The notes under the pieces were generated by a model. It saw only the letters and a program-made list of their open reading frames with translations, was not told the DNA's origin and did not search any database. A program made the position numbers and the translations under genes. Below are positions 22,829-34,075 of a stretch of 64,000 bases of DNA, in pieces. The DNA lies in NCBI GenBank assembly GCA_019426215.1, contig CM033396.1, positions 29,651,101 through 29,715,100 of the forward strand. The letters run 5' to 3'. The stretch is from Buddleja alternifolia (lineage: Eukaryota > Streptophyta > Magnoliopsida > Lamiales > Scrophulariaceae). How positions within the stretch are numbered: position 1 is the first letter of the stretch; the number at the start of each line of letters is the position of its first letter.

Positions 22829-24418
22829 GTATAAGGTATCAATTGTTGACCACTTATCTCTATCAAACAAGATCGAATAGTATTATAATTTATAAACTGG
22901 GACTTAATATATATAGAAAAATATATATCTTAAAGGTATCAAATGTGGACAGGTGATTTCCATCAAGCAAGATCCAATGGCTATTACATAGTGGCATTGC
23001 AGTCTTTTACATTTTAAAACCCCCAATGAAACTGGCATAAACCTCCGCGTATCCGTAACACCACTTGCCCTAAAGAAGTTTGTGCATCTTCTAAGAAATT
23101 TCAAGAGGTCTTTGGCTATTGATTTAGCAAGGGGTTCTTTTCCACTTTTCAGTTTCACCAGGGTGCAAAGTGCATTCAACACGGATATTGTATTGTAGAC
23201 GGGATAAAAAGAAGTCTGTCAAATTCTTTTACTAAAGATATGCTCAATAATATGTCAAGGACACAAAGGACACAGACAAAAGTACCAAAACCTTGTTAAG
23301 ATTAATAATGAGGAAATCTAGCAAGCACGCGATTTTCATTTATGTTTACTAGCAATCATATTCATTTCCTAGCAGAATCAAACAAAGATAAAATTCATCT
23401 CGCAGTGGTATCAAGAAAGATTAAGAAAGCTCACGTCAATTGTACAAGCAGCTAAATATAGCCAGACGGTGCTGGAGCATGCAGTAAAAATCTGGGCCAC
23501 ACCACTATCCAAATTCGAAACACCTTCCTCATCAATATAATCTATTTCTTCGTCCAACTGTTCGTCACTAGGCCCGACATCAATTGTAACTGCACGAAGA
23601 GACTTGAATTTCGTCAAAGAATAGTCCGCAGCAGTGTAATCATCATATATCAAGCCTTCAAGATTTGGGGCATTTAGCAAGAGATCACATGTTGAGAGTT
23701 CCCTCCAACACTCCTCTATAACCAAATTCTTTAGAAGAGGACACCGAATACAAAGAGTGCCCAAATTAACAGTGTCACAACGACTCAACCATAAATTGTC
23801 AAGAGAAGGACAGCCATCAAGCAATTCATTTATTGATTCCCTGTCGTCATGAAATGTTAATCCAATAAGGGTCAGTCTTTGGAGATTGGGTAAAGTAAAG
23901 TTCCCGGGAATAGACAACTCAAAAATTTTTCTCAATTCCAATTCCACTAATGTCTTGCAGCCATTAAGGGTGTGAAACAAAGCCTCTGAATTGTAGAGGT
24001 AGAATTCGAATGTAAGGCTAAGCTTTCGAACATTACGCTGTAAAGCGGCAAAAACCCACGAAACAATCTTGTCATTACCATAGTGCTTCTGACACTTGAG
24101 ATCCAATATATCCACAAACGGCACATCACATAGAGTTTCATTCAACAGTTTGTCTACGAAATTCGTAAAGCTACTAGATGGAGATTTGGACTGATTTTCA
24201 ATCGGATGAAACAATATGGAATCATCAAGATCAAGTTTAATGGGCGGGACTCCGAAGGGGAAGAGGTATCTCCACTTGGTAGATAGAATTGAAGTAGCAA
24301 CAGCATTTTTTGTAGGGAGGTAAGACAAAATCTGCCCTAAAATGGAGTTCGGCAGATCGCTAATTCGATCAATACACTCATTTTTCAAGCGGTTTTCATC
24401 TAGGATTGTGCATTTCAT
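21937..24418 (-). CDS. FBD-type F-box protein with leucine-rich repeats, three exons
   Basis: My model is exon 1 24,418-23,435, exon 2 22,484-22,341, exon 3 22,227-21,937, all phase 0, giving 472 aa. Introns start GTGAGC and GTATGA and end TTACAG and TAGCAG. The F-box is at ~16-56 (DRISDLPNSILGQIL, then WRYLFP). Degenerate LRRs follow (LVELELRKIF, LPNLQRLTLIGLTF, CPSLDNLWLSRC, CPLLKNLVIEEC). Exon 2 adds VPSFQNLTFLVLG and exon 3 the FBD part (LRKINLWVFKGEEDEMKLIE, then LEKLRIYC). Such proteins are substrate receptors of SCF ubiquitin ligases: the F-box binds SKP1 and the LRR/FBD part is thought to bind the substrate, unknown here. A segment at 23,182-22,904 also reads open but I see no good acceptor, so I leave it in intron 1. 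The frame is intact, unlike its copy at 57,705-60,345. Confidence 0.8.
22740..22830. repeat. ATT/AT microsatellite in F-box intron 1
   Basis: Runs of TTATTATTA followed by an (AT)n tract. A similar run lies in the paralogous intron near 58,702-58,766. Confidence 0.7.
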
Positions 24419-25006
24419 CGCAGGAATATAAAGAAAAAATCGAATTAAATACGATTTAGTATGAAGAAATAATCGAATTAAATACTATTTAGAACATATA
24501 ATTGAAGAAACAGAGTACCGGGAAGCAATCAATTGCTTTCGACTCCTGTGTTCTGCAGAATTGAATCAGTGATGTAGAAAGGGGAAACTACAAATTGTAG
24601 GGTTAGAACTTAGAAGAGAAAGAATAGGCAGTGTTGTTCAAAACTCAAAATTTTGGCGCTCGAATTGAGTATTTCAGAATTTTCGGACAGTAGGTTGAGA
24701 TCGTTCTGAAATTCTCGGGAAGATTAAGCATAGAATGGTATGATTTCGTGGCGAATTTAGGGCACTAGTGCAAAATTCGAGACCCTGGCACAAATTTATG
24801 TGAATTTGAGGGGACGGATCTTTTATCCTATAATGGTAGTATCACATTATTGTGGAGATTGATAAATATTCAATTAAAAAAATTGTTAATAATAATTTAA
24901 ATTAAAAGGACACTTGTCAATCCTACAATGATGTGATACTATTGTGGGATAAAAAATCTGTTCCGAAATTTGAGTGTCTTAAACCAGTTAGGGCAATATT
25001 GTCAGC
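24419..25006. other. Upstream region of the F-box gene
   Basis: AT-rich, no coding sense. It matches the region upstream of the F-box pseudogene until that copy is interrupted at 60,613, so it serves as an empty site for the insertion there (AGAATGGTATGATTTCG near 24,731). No clear TATA box could be assigned. Confidence 0.5.
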
Positions 25007-25011
25007 TTTTA

Positions 25012-25295
25012 TGTTGCACTCAAATACCATGTATTATAACCGTTTTCTCTCTTAATATTAGAAACACACTGAAGACCGCACCCAGGCGCGGAGAATACGG
25101 CGCCCAGGCGCGGCATCCAGAGACTGGGATCGTTTGTACGCGTTTGTAATTGTTTGTAAATATAGTCAATATAGAAAATATGGTAGTTGTATATTTTTGG
25201 TATCTCTTCTAGGGTTTGGAACATAGTCTTGTACAAATCCTTTTGTTGTACGCTCTTTCACATAATGAAGATTTCTCTTCTCAAAATCTTTTACA
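25012..25295 (+). repeat. Short 5' LTR of a third Copia family (element C)
   Basis: It begins TGTTGCACTC and ends CTTTTACA, with a primer-binding site directly after it. At 284 bp it is far shorter than the other LTRs here. No matching 3' LTR is in the window. Confidence 0.6.
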
Positions 25296-25307
25296 TGGTA
25301 CCAGAGC
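25296..25307 (+). promoter_or_regulatory. Primer-binding site of element C
   Basis: TGGTACCAGAGC adjoins the LTR; it is complementary to the initiator Met-tRNA 3' end apart from one base. Confidence 0.65.
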
Positions 25308-25372
25308 AGGTTAATTAAAATTCTCCGAGCAGTCGCCACCCATCATCGAACGGCAGATCCCCTCAGCTGACC

Positions 25373-26105
25373 ATGACGGACAAACGTGTGATTGATGTCT
25401 CATCACCGTTTTATTTGTCTTCGTCTGATAATCCCGGAGCGATGATCACATCTTGTATTTTGAATAGTGATAATTTCGATATGTGGGAAAAGGCCATGGT
25501 GAATGCTTTACGAGCGAAGAACAAGTTAGGATTCATAAATGGAACCCTAAAGAAACCAACCGATGGCACCATTGAGGTAGGAACTTGGATAACATGCAAT
25601 TCCATGGTAATTTCATGGATTTTTAACTCTACTGATAAGTCGATTCAACCAAGCATAGCCTACGAAGAAACTACTAAGGCCATTTGGGATGAGTTAAAAG
25701 AACGGTTCTCCTTCGAAAACGCACCACGCGTATATGAACTCAAAAGCGAGATTTTTGCGCTTCATCAACAGGGAATGAACGTGATGCAATATTTCACAAA
25801 ATTAAAGGGCACGTGGGATGAATTGGGGAGTTACTCGAAAGTTCCCACATGCACATGTGGCGCGGCAAAGGAATTTTTGCAAGAGCGAGAGGAAGAGAAG
25901 CTGCATCAATTTCTTATGGGGATCGATGATGCGATTTTTGGAACGATCCGGTCTCAAATATGCAATATGGACCCTCTTCCATCCATCAGCAAGGCATATG
26001 CTTTGATCACATAAGAAGAAAGCCACAGGTCGATAGTACGTGGCCAGGAGAAGCGGGTCAAGGCGATTGTTCTTGCTGTATAGTCGACTAGACCACGCTC
26101 ATCAC
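25373..26105 (+). pseudogene. gag fragment of Copia element C, cut off downstream
   Basis: 213 codons from ATG 25,373 to a TAA at 26,014. The N-terminus (SPFYLSSSDNPGAMI, then NFDMWEKAMVNALRAKNKLG) is the conserved Copia gag N-terminal domain, followed by a UBN2-like region (AIWDELKERFS, LKGTWDELGSY). The reading sense continues a little past the stop, then ends where an inverted LTR begins at 26,109. No zinc knuckle, protease or polymerase of this family remains, so the element was cut by deletion or recombination. Confidence 0.75.
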
Positions 26106-26108
26106 CTC

Positions 26109-26513
26109 TGTTGGTCCTAAGTGGCATACGAAAGGGTCTAGAAGGAGGGGGGGTTGAATAGACCCTGAAGTCTTTTCCGACTTCAAAAAGATTCGTATTA
26201 AAATTTGTTGGACGCTTGAAAAGTAGGCGCTTGACTTGAGAGTCTAATGAAGACTGTTTTTCGAAAGTTAACTTAGACTTCAAGATTTGAATACTATAAT
26301 CAGATAGGTTTAATCAGTGTTAGCACAGCGGAATGATTTTTTACTCTTCTCTTTTGAAAACTTTAGCGTCACAGAAGGTATTTTAGTTGATCAGCTTTTG
26401 ATTGTGTTTTACTTGGTCAATTAATGCAATGATATGATAATAAGTAAATTGACTGTAAAGTAAATAACACAATATTTGTAAGGTTCGTTGTGTGGTGTAA
26501 TCCCAACTATGTC
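26109..26513 (-). repeat. Inverted LTR segment: displaced end of the element A 3' LTR
   Basis: It begins TGTTGGTCC, the reversed end of the Sirevirus-like LTRs, and continues in reverse to ATCCCAACTATGTC. There it stops at the 5' LTR of element B. The missing front of this LTR is at 42,019-43,131. Together the parts make one LTR of about 1,513 bp, close to the neighbouring LTRs (1,529 and 1,551). The last five bases, ATGTC (26,509-26,513), are one copy of the element B target duplication. Confidence 0.85.
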
Positions 26514-28064
26514 TGTTAGGAATTTCATGTTAGATGTTTTGATGATGACAATTAGGACTTTTTGTTAGACCCCAAAATATGTAAGTTTGATTTTAGCTTT
26601 GAAGCGTTAGATTTGTAATAGGTTTTGTTTTATTTTTATTCTAGATTGTTAGGTTAAGTTGTCTTAAACTGAGCGTCTGATATGTTCTAAGTGAGTTTAT
26701 CAGAAGTAAAGTTTGAAGACTCAAGCGCCTGTAGTCTGAATAAAGATGAAGTTTCCAAGCGTCTAGAATGACCAGCTACATCAAGCGTCACCTTATAGGA
26801 TAGAAGTGATTCAAGGATGAATAAGCGTCTATCAATGACTGATTTCACCTGAATTTATTTCTAAGTCCAGAAGGAGTTTAATGCAAATATTCTCAATGCA
26901 TTAAGTGCCAACGGACATTTAATTCAAATGCATTAAATGCTGATAAGAGCATTAAATGTGATAAGCACTTTCTGACGTACGGAGAAGCCACCCTATTGGA
27001 CTGTCAACTATTCATAGACTGCAGCACCAACTTTTGTGCAGCAGATTTTCAGGAAAAAGGACAAAAGTTGTTCACTGGCGGAAGTGAGAGACACGCGCTC
27101 GTGCATGTGTCAAACAGACACTTTTTCCAAGAATGTCTATAAATAGGACTTCAACAACAAGGCAAACATAGAGAACAATTATCAAGTCGAATTGCTGTTG
27201 CATTGAAGTCTCGTTCCTTACAATCTCAGAAAAACCAGAAGATTCAAGAAAACATTCCTTTTGTTTTTCTTCAATTCCTGAGACAGTCAACCAATATCTC
27301 AAATATTCTTTTCAGAGAAACCCACATTACTACTAAGATATTCCTAGTTGTTTGAACTTTATCAAAATCAAACAAACCTTTTAGAAAAATCCCTATCCAA
27401 GCCTCGCGATCTGTGTGAAGTTGAAGTGGATACTTGCAGTATTTCTGGGTGAAAGAAGCAAGGAGATTGAAGTGATTTGGAGCACAAATCCGTGTGAACA
27501 AGGAGCTCAAGTCATCGACATCCATCTCTCCTTAATTTATTGAAGATTCTGTGTGATTTTTTGAGAATCATTTTAGTGGATTGCCTCCAAGTGTTCAAGG
27601 AGAAGAAGGACGTAGTTGGGATTACACCACCCAACGAACCTTACAAATATTGTGTTCTTTACTTTACATTCAGTTTTCATATTGTCATATCATAAACTGG
27701 TCAAGTAAAACTTAATCAAACGCTAAGCAACTAAATACACTTTCTGTGACGATAAAGCTTTTAAAAAGAAGACTACAAAAATCATTCCGCTGTGCTAACA
27801 CTGATCAAAGAAGTGAACGCTTAAACCTATTTGGTTATAGTATTCAAATCTTGAAGTCTAAGTTAACTTTCTAAAAACAGTCTTCGTTAGACGCTTCACC
27901 AAATCGCCTAGATTTTAAGTGAACGCTTAAGTCAAGCGTTAGACACTTCAAGCGTCCAAAACCAAAATTTTAATACGAATCTTTTTGAAGTCGAAAAAGA
28001 CTTCAGGGTCTATTCAACCCCCCCCCCCCTTTTAGACCCTTTCGTATGCCATTTGGGACCAACA
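26514..28064 (+). repeat. 5' LTR of Sirevirus-like Copia element B
   Basis: 1,551 bp, starting TGTTAGGAATTTCATG and ending GGGACCAACA. It is followed by a primer-binding site and gag. Frames at 27,072-27,525 (-) are LTR sequence. A C-run at about 28,019-28,029 lies near the 3' end. Confidence 0.9.
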
Positions 28065-28066
28065 AG

Positions 28067-28078
28067 TGGTATCAGAGC
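28067..28078 (+). promoter_or_regulatory. Primer-binding site of element B
   Basis: TGGTATCAGAGC, two bases after the LTR, the initiator Met-tRNA complement. Confidence 0.85.
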
Positions 28079-28160
28079 GATTAAAGTTGAAATTTTAAAA
28101 TTTCCAAGCATAACTGCTTGTTTAGATCTTTTTCAAACTTAGTTGCTTTAGATTTTAAAC

Positions 28161-29622
28161 ATGGCATTTGCTAAAGTTCCCAAACTGACTGAATCAAATT
28201 TTGACACATGGAAAGGCAAAGCATTTACATATCTCTGTTCTTGTGATGATGACATGTGTGATATTATTTCAGATGGGCCAATCAAAATATATAAAGTTGT
28301 CACTAGAGCACCTGGAGCCACGGAAGACACTCCAGATGGTTACGTTGAAAAATCGAAACAACAATGGTCTCCAGATGAGCGTCGAAGAGCTAATTTGGAT
28401 AATGTTGGTCGTAACGCTCTATATACGGCTATTGGTGATAATGACAACTTATTTAACAAGATCAAATCGTGCAAAATCATTAAAGAAATATGGGATAAGT
28501 TGGCTACAATTTGTGGTGGCTCAGCACAGATTAAAGAGAACAAACTTTCCATTGCCAAGGAAAAGTTTAACGGGTTTAAGATGTTACCCAATGTAACTTT
28601 AGAGCAATTAGACATAAGATTTACAACTCTGGTTACAGAACTTACATCGTTGGGAATGAATTTACAGAATCGGGAAATGGTGGTTAAGATCTTTAGAAGT
28701 TTACCAAGTAAATGCTTGATGAAGACAACTGCTATGAGAGAATCAAATATGTTGGATCTCCTAACTCCAGAAGATGCCTTTTCAGAGCTCAAAGCATTTG
28801 AGTTTGAGTTGAATTCTGCTAGGGATGTTGTGAGTAGTCCGGTGATTGAATCTGGAGCGCTTATAGCATCAATCAAAGGTAAATCGGGTAACAAAGGAAA
28901 GAATTTAGATATCAATAAAGAAGAGGAGTTGGCTTTGCTGAATAGATTCAGGAAGTTCTTGAGATATGAAAAGAAAGGAAAAGGTTTCAATAATCAAGGA
29001 CAAAGTTCATGTCAGGCGCCTTCTCCGGTGCAACAACAGTTTCAAGCGCCTCAGTATTCTGTTCCTTCACCCCAAGTGCCTGTTCAGTACCAAGCGTCTA
29101 CTCAAGATCTCTCAGCTCCAGTGGTCTCAAAACCACACACTGCAAGGTTAACAAATGAACAAAAGATGAAAACTAATCTTTGTTATAATTGCAGGAAACC
29201 AGGGCACTACCGGGTAAATTGTCCTTATCCAAATGTATCCAAGCCCTCAAGGTAAGATTACTTGGATAGAAACCAATTCAGGAGCAACCTTCGTCAACAA
29301 GGTTTGCTAGCGGAATCAGAACCAGCATCCGCACCTGAAGATTTAGAATCATCAGAGGAGAGTAGTGATGATGATGAGACATTAGATGACTCAGCGCTCA
29401 TATGTCTCATGGCCAGAGATGATGAAGCATCTCCTGAGGTAATCAATGAATTATCTATTCCTCTCTCTTATGATGAATTACTTGACAAAGTCAAAGAATA
29501 CTACAATGAATGTCAAGAAGCTGCCAAAATATATCAAAATCACTTCGCTATTATTTCATCGCTCAAAAGTGATAAAGTAACGCTCAAAGCAGAGTTGCAA
29601 GTTGGAATTAATAACTTGGTTT
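28161..29622 (+). pseudogene. gag of element B, N-terminal part (cut by the inversion)
   Basis: From ATG 28,161 (MAFAKVPKLTESNFDTWKGK) through a UBN2-type capsid region (KEIWDKLATICGG, LEQLDIRFTTLV) and a Gln/Pro-rich stretch to an intact zinc knuckle CYNCRKPGHYRVNC (C-X2-C-X4-H-X4-C) near 29,180. A TAA at 29,253-29,255 interrupts; the same frame resumes at 29,262 with an acidic region (SSEESSDDDETLDDSALICL) and a helical segment. At about 29,622 gag stops and becomes Agenet promoter sequence. The rest of gag lies inverted from 52,562. A long gag with one knuckle and an acidic, helical extension fits Sirevirus-type Copia elements. Confidence 0.85.
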
Positions 29623-29931
29623 GAGAATTATATATGCATGGAGAGAGACAGAGAGTTGTAATTATTTATAGAAGGATTAATTAAGAGGCGGTGGGGGGTG
29701 AGAATTAATTAGGAAAGGAAACCCTTGTTGGAGAGCTTCTTGTTTAGTTACACAAGGATTGGTTTGAAACTACAGTCACGCGAGATTAATTAATTACTTA
29801 CTATATATGTGTGTGTATATATATATATAGTTGTAAAGCATTTATCAATCCAAGTAAATTCCTATTCCAACCGGATCAATTCCAATGTTAGAAATATTAC
29901 TTAAAAATTCAATAACATGATTTACTATTGT
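29623..29931 (-). promoter_or_regulatory. Displaced promoter of Agenet copy 3
   Basis: Read on the minus strand this matches the region upstream of copies 1 and 2: the (C/T)-rich leader, TATAAATA at 29,670-29,663, the AATTAATCCTTCTATAAATA context, and the distal part with GGAATAGGAATTTACTTGG. Its own coding region is at 52,563-53,017. About 105 bp that would join them (leader end, ATG, first codons) is missing at the breakpoints. The promoter now points into the gag fragment of element B, reading it antisense. Confidence 0.85.
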
Positions 29932-29939
29932 GTTATAAG

Positions 29940-30877
29940 CTAGGATGCACGGATACTCCTAAAAATGACCCGGTGCAGTATCGTACTCGTACCGGATATG
30001 GATACGGGTAGGATACGGGGTGGATACATACCGGATACGATTTTGAAGTATCTGAAAATAAAAAAATAAAAAAAATCGGATACGGTATCCGATACGGCAA
30101 TTGGAAGTATCCGCGAAGTATCCGCGAAGTATGGGCATTTTTTGATATTTTGAAATACTTTTTGGGTCAAAACTCAAAATTCAAAGGTAAAAACTTATTA
30201 CTATAATAATTTAAGAAAAAAATCCACGATTAATTGGAAAAAAATAGAAACGAGAATGGAGAAAAAAAACCTCATCCGTCTTCTGCTCTGCATTTGCAAT
30301 ACCCAATATCCGATAGAAATCCGTCTTCGTCTTATAACTGAAGTATTCTGTCTTCTAAACGCTTTTCGAATTCCACCCTTCAGTTTTTCGAGAACTCTTC
30401 AAGTAAGTTAATTAGGATTTTGAGATTTGTTTATAGTTTTCAATTTTGTTAAATATTTTGTTGTTGTACTGAGTATAAACAATAAACACTCTTCTACTTT
30501 TACTCTTTTAGTAATATGCAATAATATAGATTGAGGTTTGTATTTTTGTCTTGTAATGTTGTTCGAGAAAAAGGTTGATAAAGTTTTAAATCTACTTAAT
30601 TGGTGTGTAGAATAAAGTTTCAATAGTTATGACTATCGATTATAGAAATTTTATACGTTCAGTAATTAACTAATTATTATAATAGCATCTTCATCTATAA
30701 GTATGAATGGTCATGTGACTTCATTTAGTGGATTGTAAAAAATTCAAGTTTATATATATATATATATATATAGTCGTATCCCAGGCGTATCGTATCCTAA
30801 AATTTTGGAAAATCGCGTATTCCGTACCCGTATAGTATCGTACCCGTATTCGCCGTACCCGTATCCGTGCATCATAG
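29940..30877. mobile_element. hAT-type MITE rich in GGATACGG words (938 bp)
   Basis: The ends CTAGGATGCACGGATAC and, inverted, CTATGATGCACGGATAC differ at one base. The 8-bp duplication GTTATAAG lies at 29,932-29,939 and 30,878-30,885. Multiple GTATCC/GGATACG words fill the subterminal parts. An (AT)n run is at about 30,750-30,772. No transposase. Confidence 0.8.
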
Positions 30878-30885
30878 GTTATAAG

Positions 30886-31660
30886 GTACGGATATTCATA
30901 AAATTAACTCAGTGCAGCATCATACTCCGCTATAACAAAAAGTAATATAAGTGATATTTTGAAATGATAATGTTAAAATTGTCACTAGATATACAAAATG
31001 AGTAACAATATTTTTTGTTTTGTCACAATAAGAACTTTTTGTGACAAGAGTTTCTTTAAAGTTGTCACTATTGACAATTAGTGACACATGTATAGTGACA
31101 ATACAAATAGAGTGACACGTCACTAAAAGTGTCACTAATTGTCAATAGTTACAACAACTTATTTGTCATTATATATCAAGTATGACAACTTCTATATAAA
31201 TTATGTCATTGCTAAATGTATAAAACCTATCTTTATGACAAAACAAATATTCTTATCACTACCAAATTAAAATTATTGACAACTTTGACATTGTCACTTG
31301 ACATTTTGTCACTAATGTCTTATTTTCTTGTAGCGTTTGTATTGTATCCTATCATATTTGTATTCTCTTATCCGTATCCATGTATTATAATTATTATGTA
31401 TATTGACAATATTTTTGCATGGGAATTAGAGCCAATTAGAGTTTGCAATTGTATTGCCAAACAAGAAAATAGTGGAAAATTTTGTTAATATAATAACCCT
31501 ATGATGCATGAATACTTCTAAAATGACTTGAAACAGTGTTGGATACTTGGGTGATACTCGTGGAATACTCCTCGAATACGTGTCTGACACGCCACATGGC
31601 AAATCAAAAAATAAAAAAATTAATGAAAAATACTCATACCAGTATCAGAATAAAAAACTT
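30886..31660. mobile_element. Decayed relatives of the GATAC-rich MITE, with a nested 408-bp MITE
   Basis: 30,886-30,927 and 31,336-31,380 resemble the left and right parts of the preceding element. They are split at 30,928-31,335 by a segment with ends CGCTATAACAAAAAGTA and, inverted, CGCTACAAGAAAATAAG, and many internal GTGACAA/TTGTCAC words. These ends resemble CACTA-type MITEs, but I could not define a target duplication. From about 31,497 a third relative (ATGATGCATGAATACTTC) starts and fades by 31,660. Confidence 0.5.
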
Positions 31661-31921
31661 GATGAAAATATCATTGCTCCCAATAAAAATATCGCAATTT
31701 TGTGGTGTATGGTAGAGATGACAATACAAGAGTTAGCCGCCCTAACGATGGTAGATGAATTAATGACAATATGATGTTAAGATTAAAAAAATTGATGAAT
31801 AGAAAAGTTGGAATACAGCATGACAAATGACAAAAAATGTTGGTAGTTATAAGAGATTATGGATGAAAAATAAGAAACCACAAGAAAAATGAGAAAGATG
31901 GCGGTGTGCTGAGAACTCAAA

Positions 31922-33092
31922 GTTATTGACTTCAATGGTCCCTCATGTGAAAACCTTGTGTCATTGTAGTCCCTCATGTCACTAAGTTGTATCAGGTTAG
32001 TCCTTTTTTGCAATTTCCGGCCATTTTATCCCGTGAAACATAAACACACACACCTCAACCAAGGGATTTTTCGTCTTTTAACATATATTTTTACACATGA
32101 GCCAAAAAAATTCTCACTTTGGTCCTCTTAAAAAGGCGAGAATAATTCCTGTACATTCCTACTCGATTTTTTCTCTGCTGTATATAACCATGAAGCTTCT
32201 GCCATTTTTATTTCTTGAATTTAAGCTTTAAGCTTTAAGTTATGGCTGCTCGTGTGAAAAATATATTTTACTGTATGCGACTTGCTACGCTTAAGTGCTT
32301 CTGGATTAATTCAAATCCGGGAACAAAGTTCTACGGATGCGAACTAAATTAGATAAAATTGTTCACTTTGATTTCCGCCCATTTTTTTTACTTCAATTTG
32401 ACAGAAATTTGCGCCATTTTTTTTAACACAATTTTGGAGGGTGTGGATTTTTCGAGTGAATTTTTCGAATTTGGGACCACTATCGCAATTGGAGAATAAA
32501 TCACATTATTTAATAGTAGAATCCAAACAAAAGTCTAAAAAAAAGGGTAAAATCGTCTTGATTAAAGTTAAAAAAAAAAAAAGCATACTTGTACGAGACA
32601 TATTAAATATTCAACTAATAGAGGTTAGCTTACCATATGATGGAGGGGCACAGTATCCCGATTCTAACATGGCCGAATTTCAGCAAAAAATTGACTCCAA
32701 TGTGATTAACCGACCCCAAATCACACTTATTTGTAGCATTTTTGCGATTTCTTGAACTTTTTTGCAATTTCTTGAGAGATTTATTCGAGTATTTACAAGC
32801 CCTATTTTTTTCCCTTCTTTCAAACGTTGGTAATCTGGTGATATTAAACCCAAATCTGGATTTAGTTGATTCAAGTCCCTCATGTGTAAAAATATAGGTT
32901 AAAAGACGGAAAAAAACCCTGCTTCAGATGTGTGTGTTTCACGTGCATGTTTCACCGGGATAAAATGGTCGGAAATTGCAAGAAAGGACCAATATGATAC
33001 AACTTAGTGACTTGAGGGACATAAGTACCAATTGACATGAGGGACTAAAGTGAAAAAATGTCATTACATGAGGGACAATTGAAGTGAATAAC
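31922..33092. mobile_element. MITE-like element with long imperfect TIRs (~1.17 kb)
   Basis: The left part GTTATTGACTTCAATGGTCC and a following ~130 bp recur inverted at the right end (ending ATTGAAGTGAATAAC at 33,092), with shared CCCTCATGT words and the CCATTTTATCCCG/CGGGATAAAATGG pair. A duplication at the ends is not clear. The frame at 32,441-32,755 within it has no recognisable product. Confidence 0.55.
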
Positions 33093-34075
33093 CCTAGTGG
33101 CATTTAAGACTAAATTTTCTTACAATATATATAACACGTATTATTTGATAATGTTTAATTTTTTATTATATGTGATTGAAGTTGGATAGATTTATATTTT
33201 TATTTGTTTGAAGTGTTTTATGGTAGCGTGGAGAATAAATAAGATAAATAATTATATAAATTGTAAGGAAATTTCATGTTAGATGTTTTGATGATGACAA
33301 TTAAGATGTTTTGTTAGACCCCAAAATATATAAGTTTGATTTTATTTAGAAATCATGTATAAGCTTTGAAACGTTAGATTTGTATAAACTTTATAGGCTT
33401 TGCTTCATTTTATTCTAGATTGTTAGGCTAAGTAGTCTTAGATTAAGCGTCCGATGATTTGTGAGTGAGCTTATCAGAAATTAAGTTTGAAGACTCAAGC
33501 GCCTGAAGTCGGGATGAAGATAAATATTCCAAGAGTCCAAACAACAAGCTACATCAAGCGTTTATTATAGGACTGAAGTTATTCAAGGATGAATGAGCGT
33601 CTATCAATGACTGATTTCACCTAAATTTATTTCTAAGTTCAGAAAGAGTTTAATGCAAATATTCCCAGATCATTAATTGCCAACGGGCATTTATTTCAAA
33701 TACATTAAATGCTGATAAGAGCATTAAATGTGATAAGAACTTTCGGACGTACGGAGAAGCCACCCCATTGACTGTCAACCTTTGCAGACTGCAGCACCAA
33801 CTCTTGTGCAGCAAATTTTCAGGAAAAAGGACAAAAGTTGTTCACTCGTGGAAGTGAGAGACACGCGCCTTTGAAACGGACACTTTTTCCGAGATTACCT
33901 ATAAATAGGACTTCAACAACAAGTCAAGATATCAATCACATTTTCAAGCCAAATTGTTGTTGCATTGAAGTCTTATTCTTTAAATTCTCAGAAAAGCCAG
34001 AATATTCCAGCAAAAATTCTCTTTGCTTTTCTCAAAATTCCTGAGACAGTCAACCAATATCTCAAACATTCTTTT

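Noticed and set aside
22904..23182. An additional F-box exon
   Set aside because: Open and partly shared with the pseudogene, but I find no splice acceptor in the intact copy, and exon 1 joins the exon at 22,484 in phase without it.
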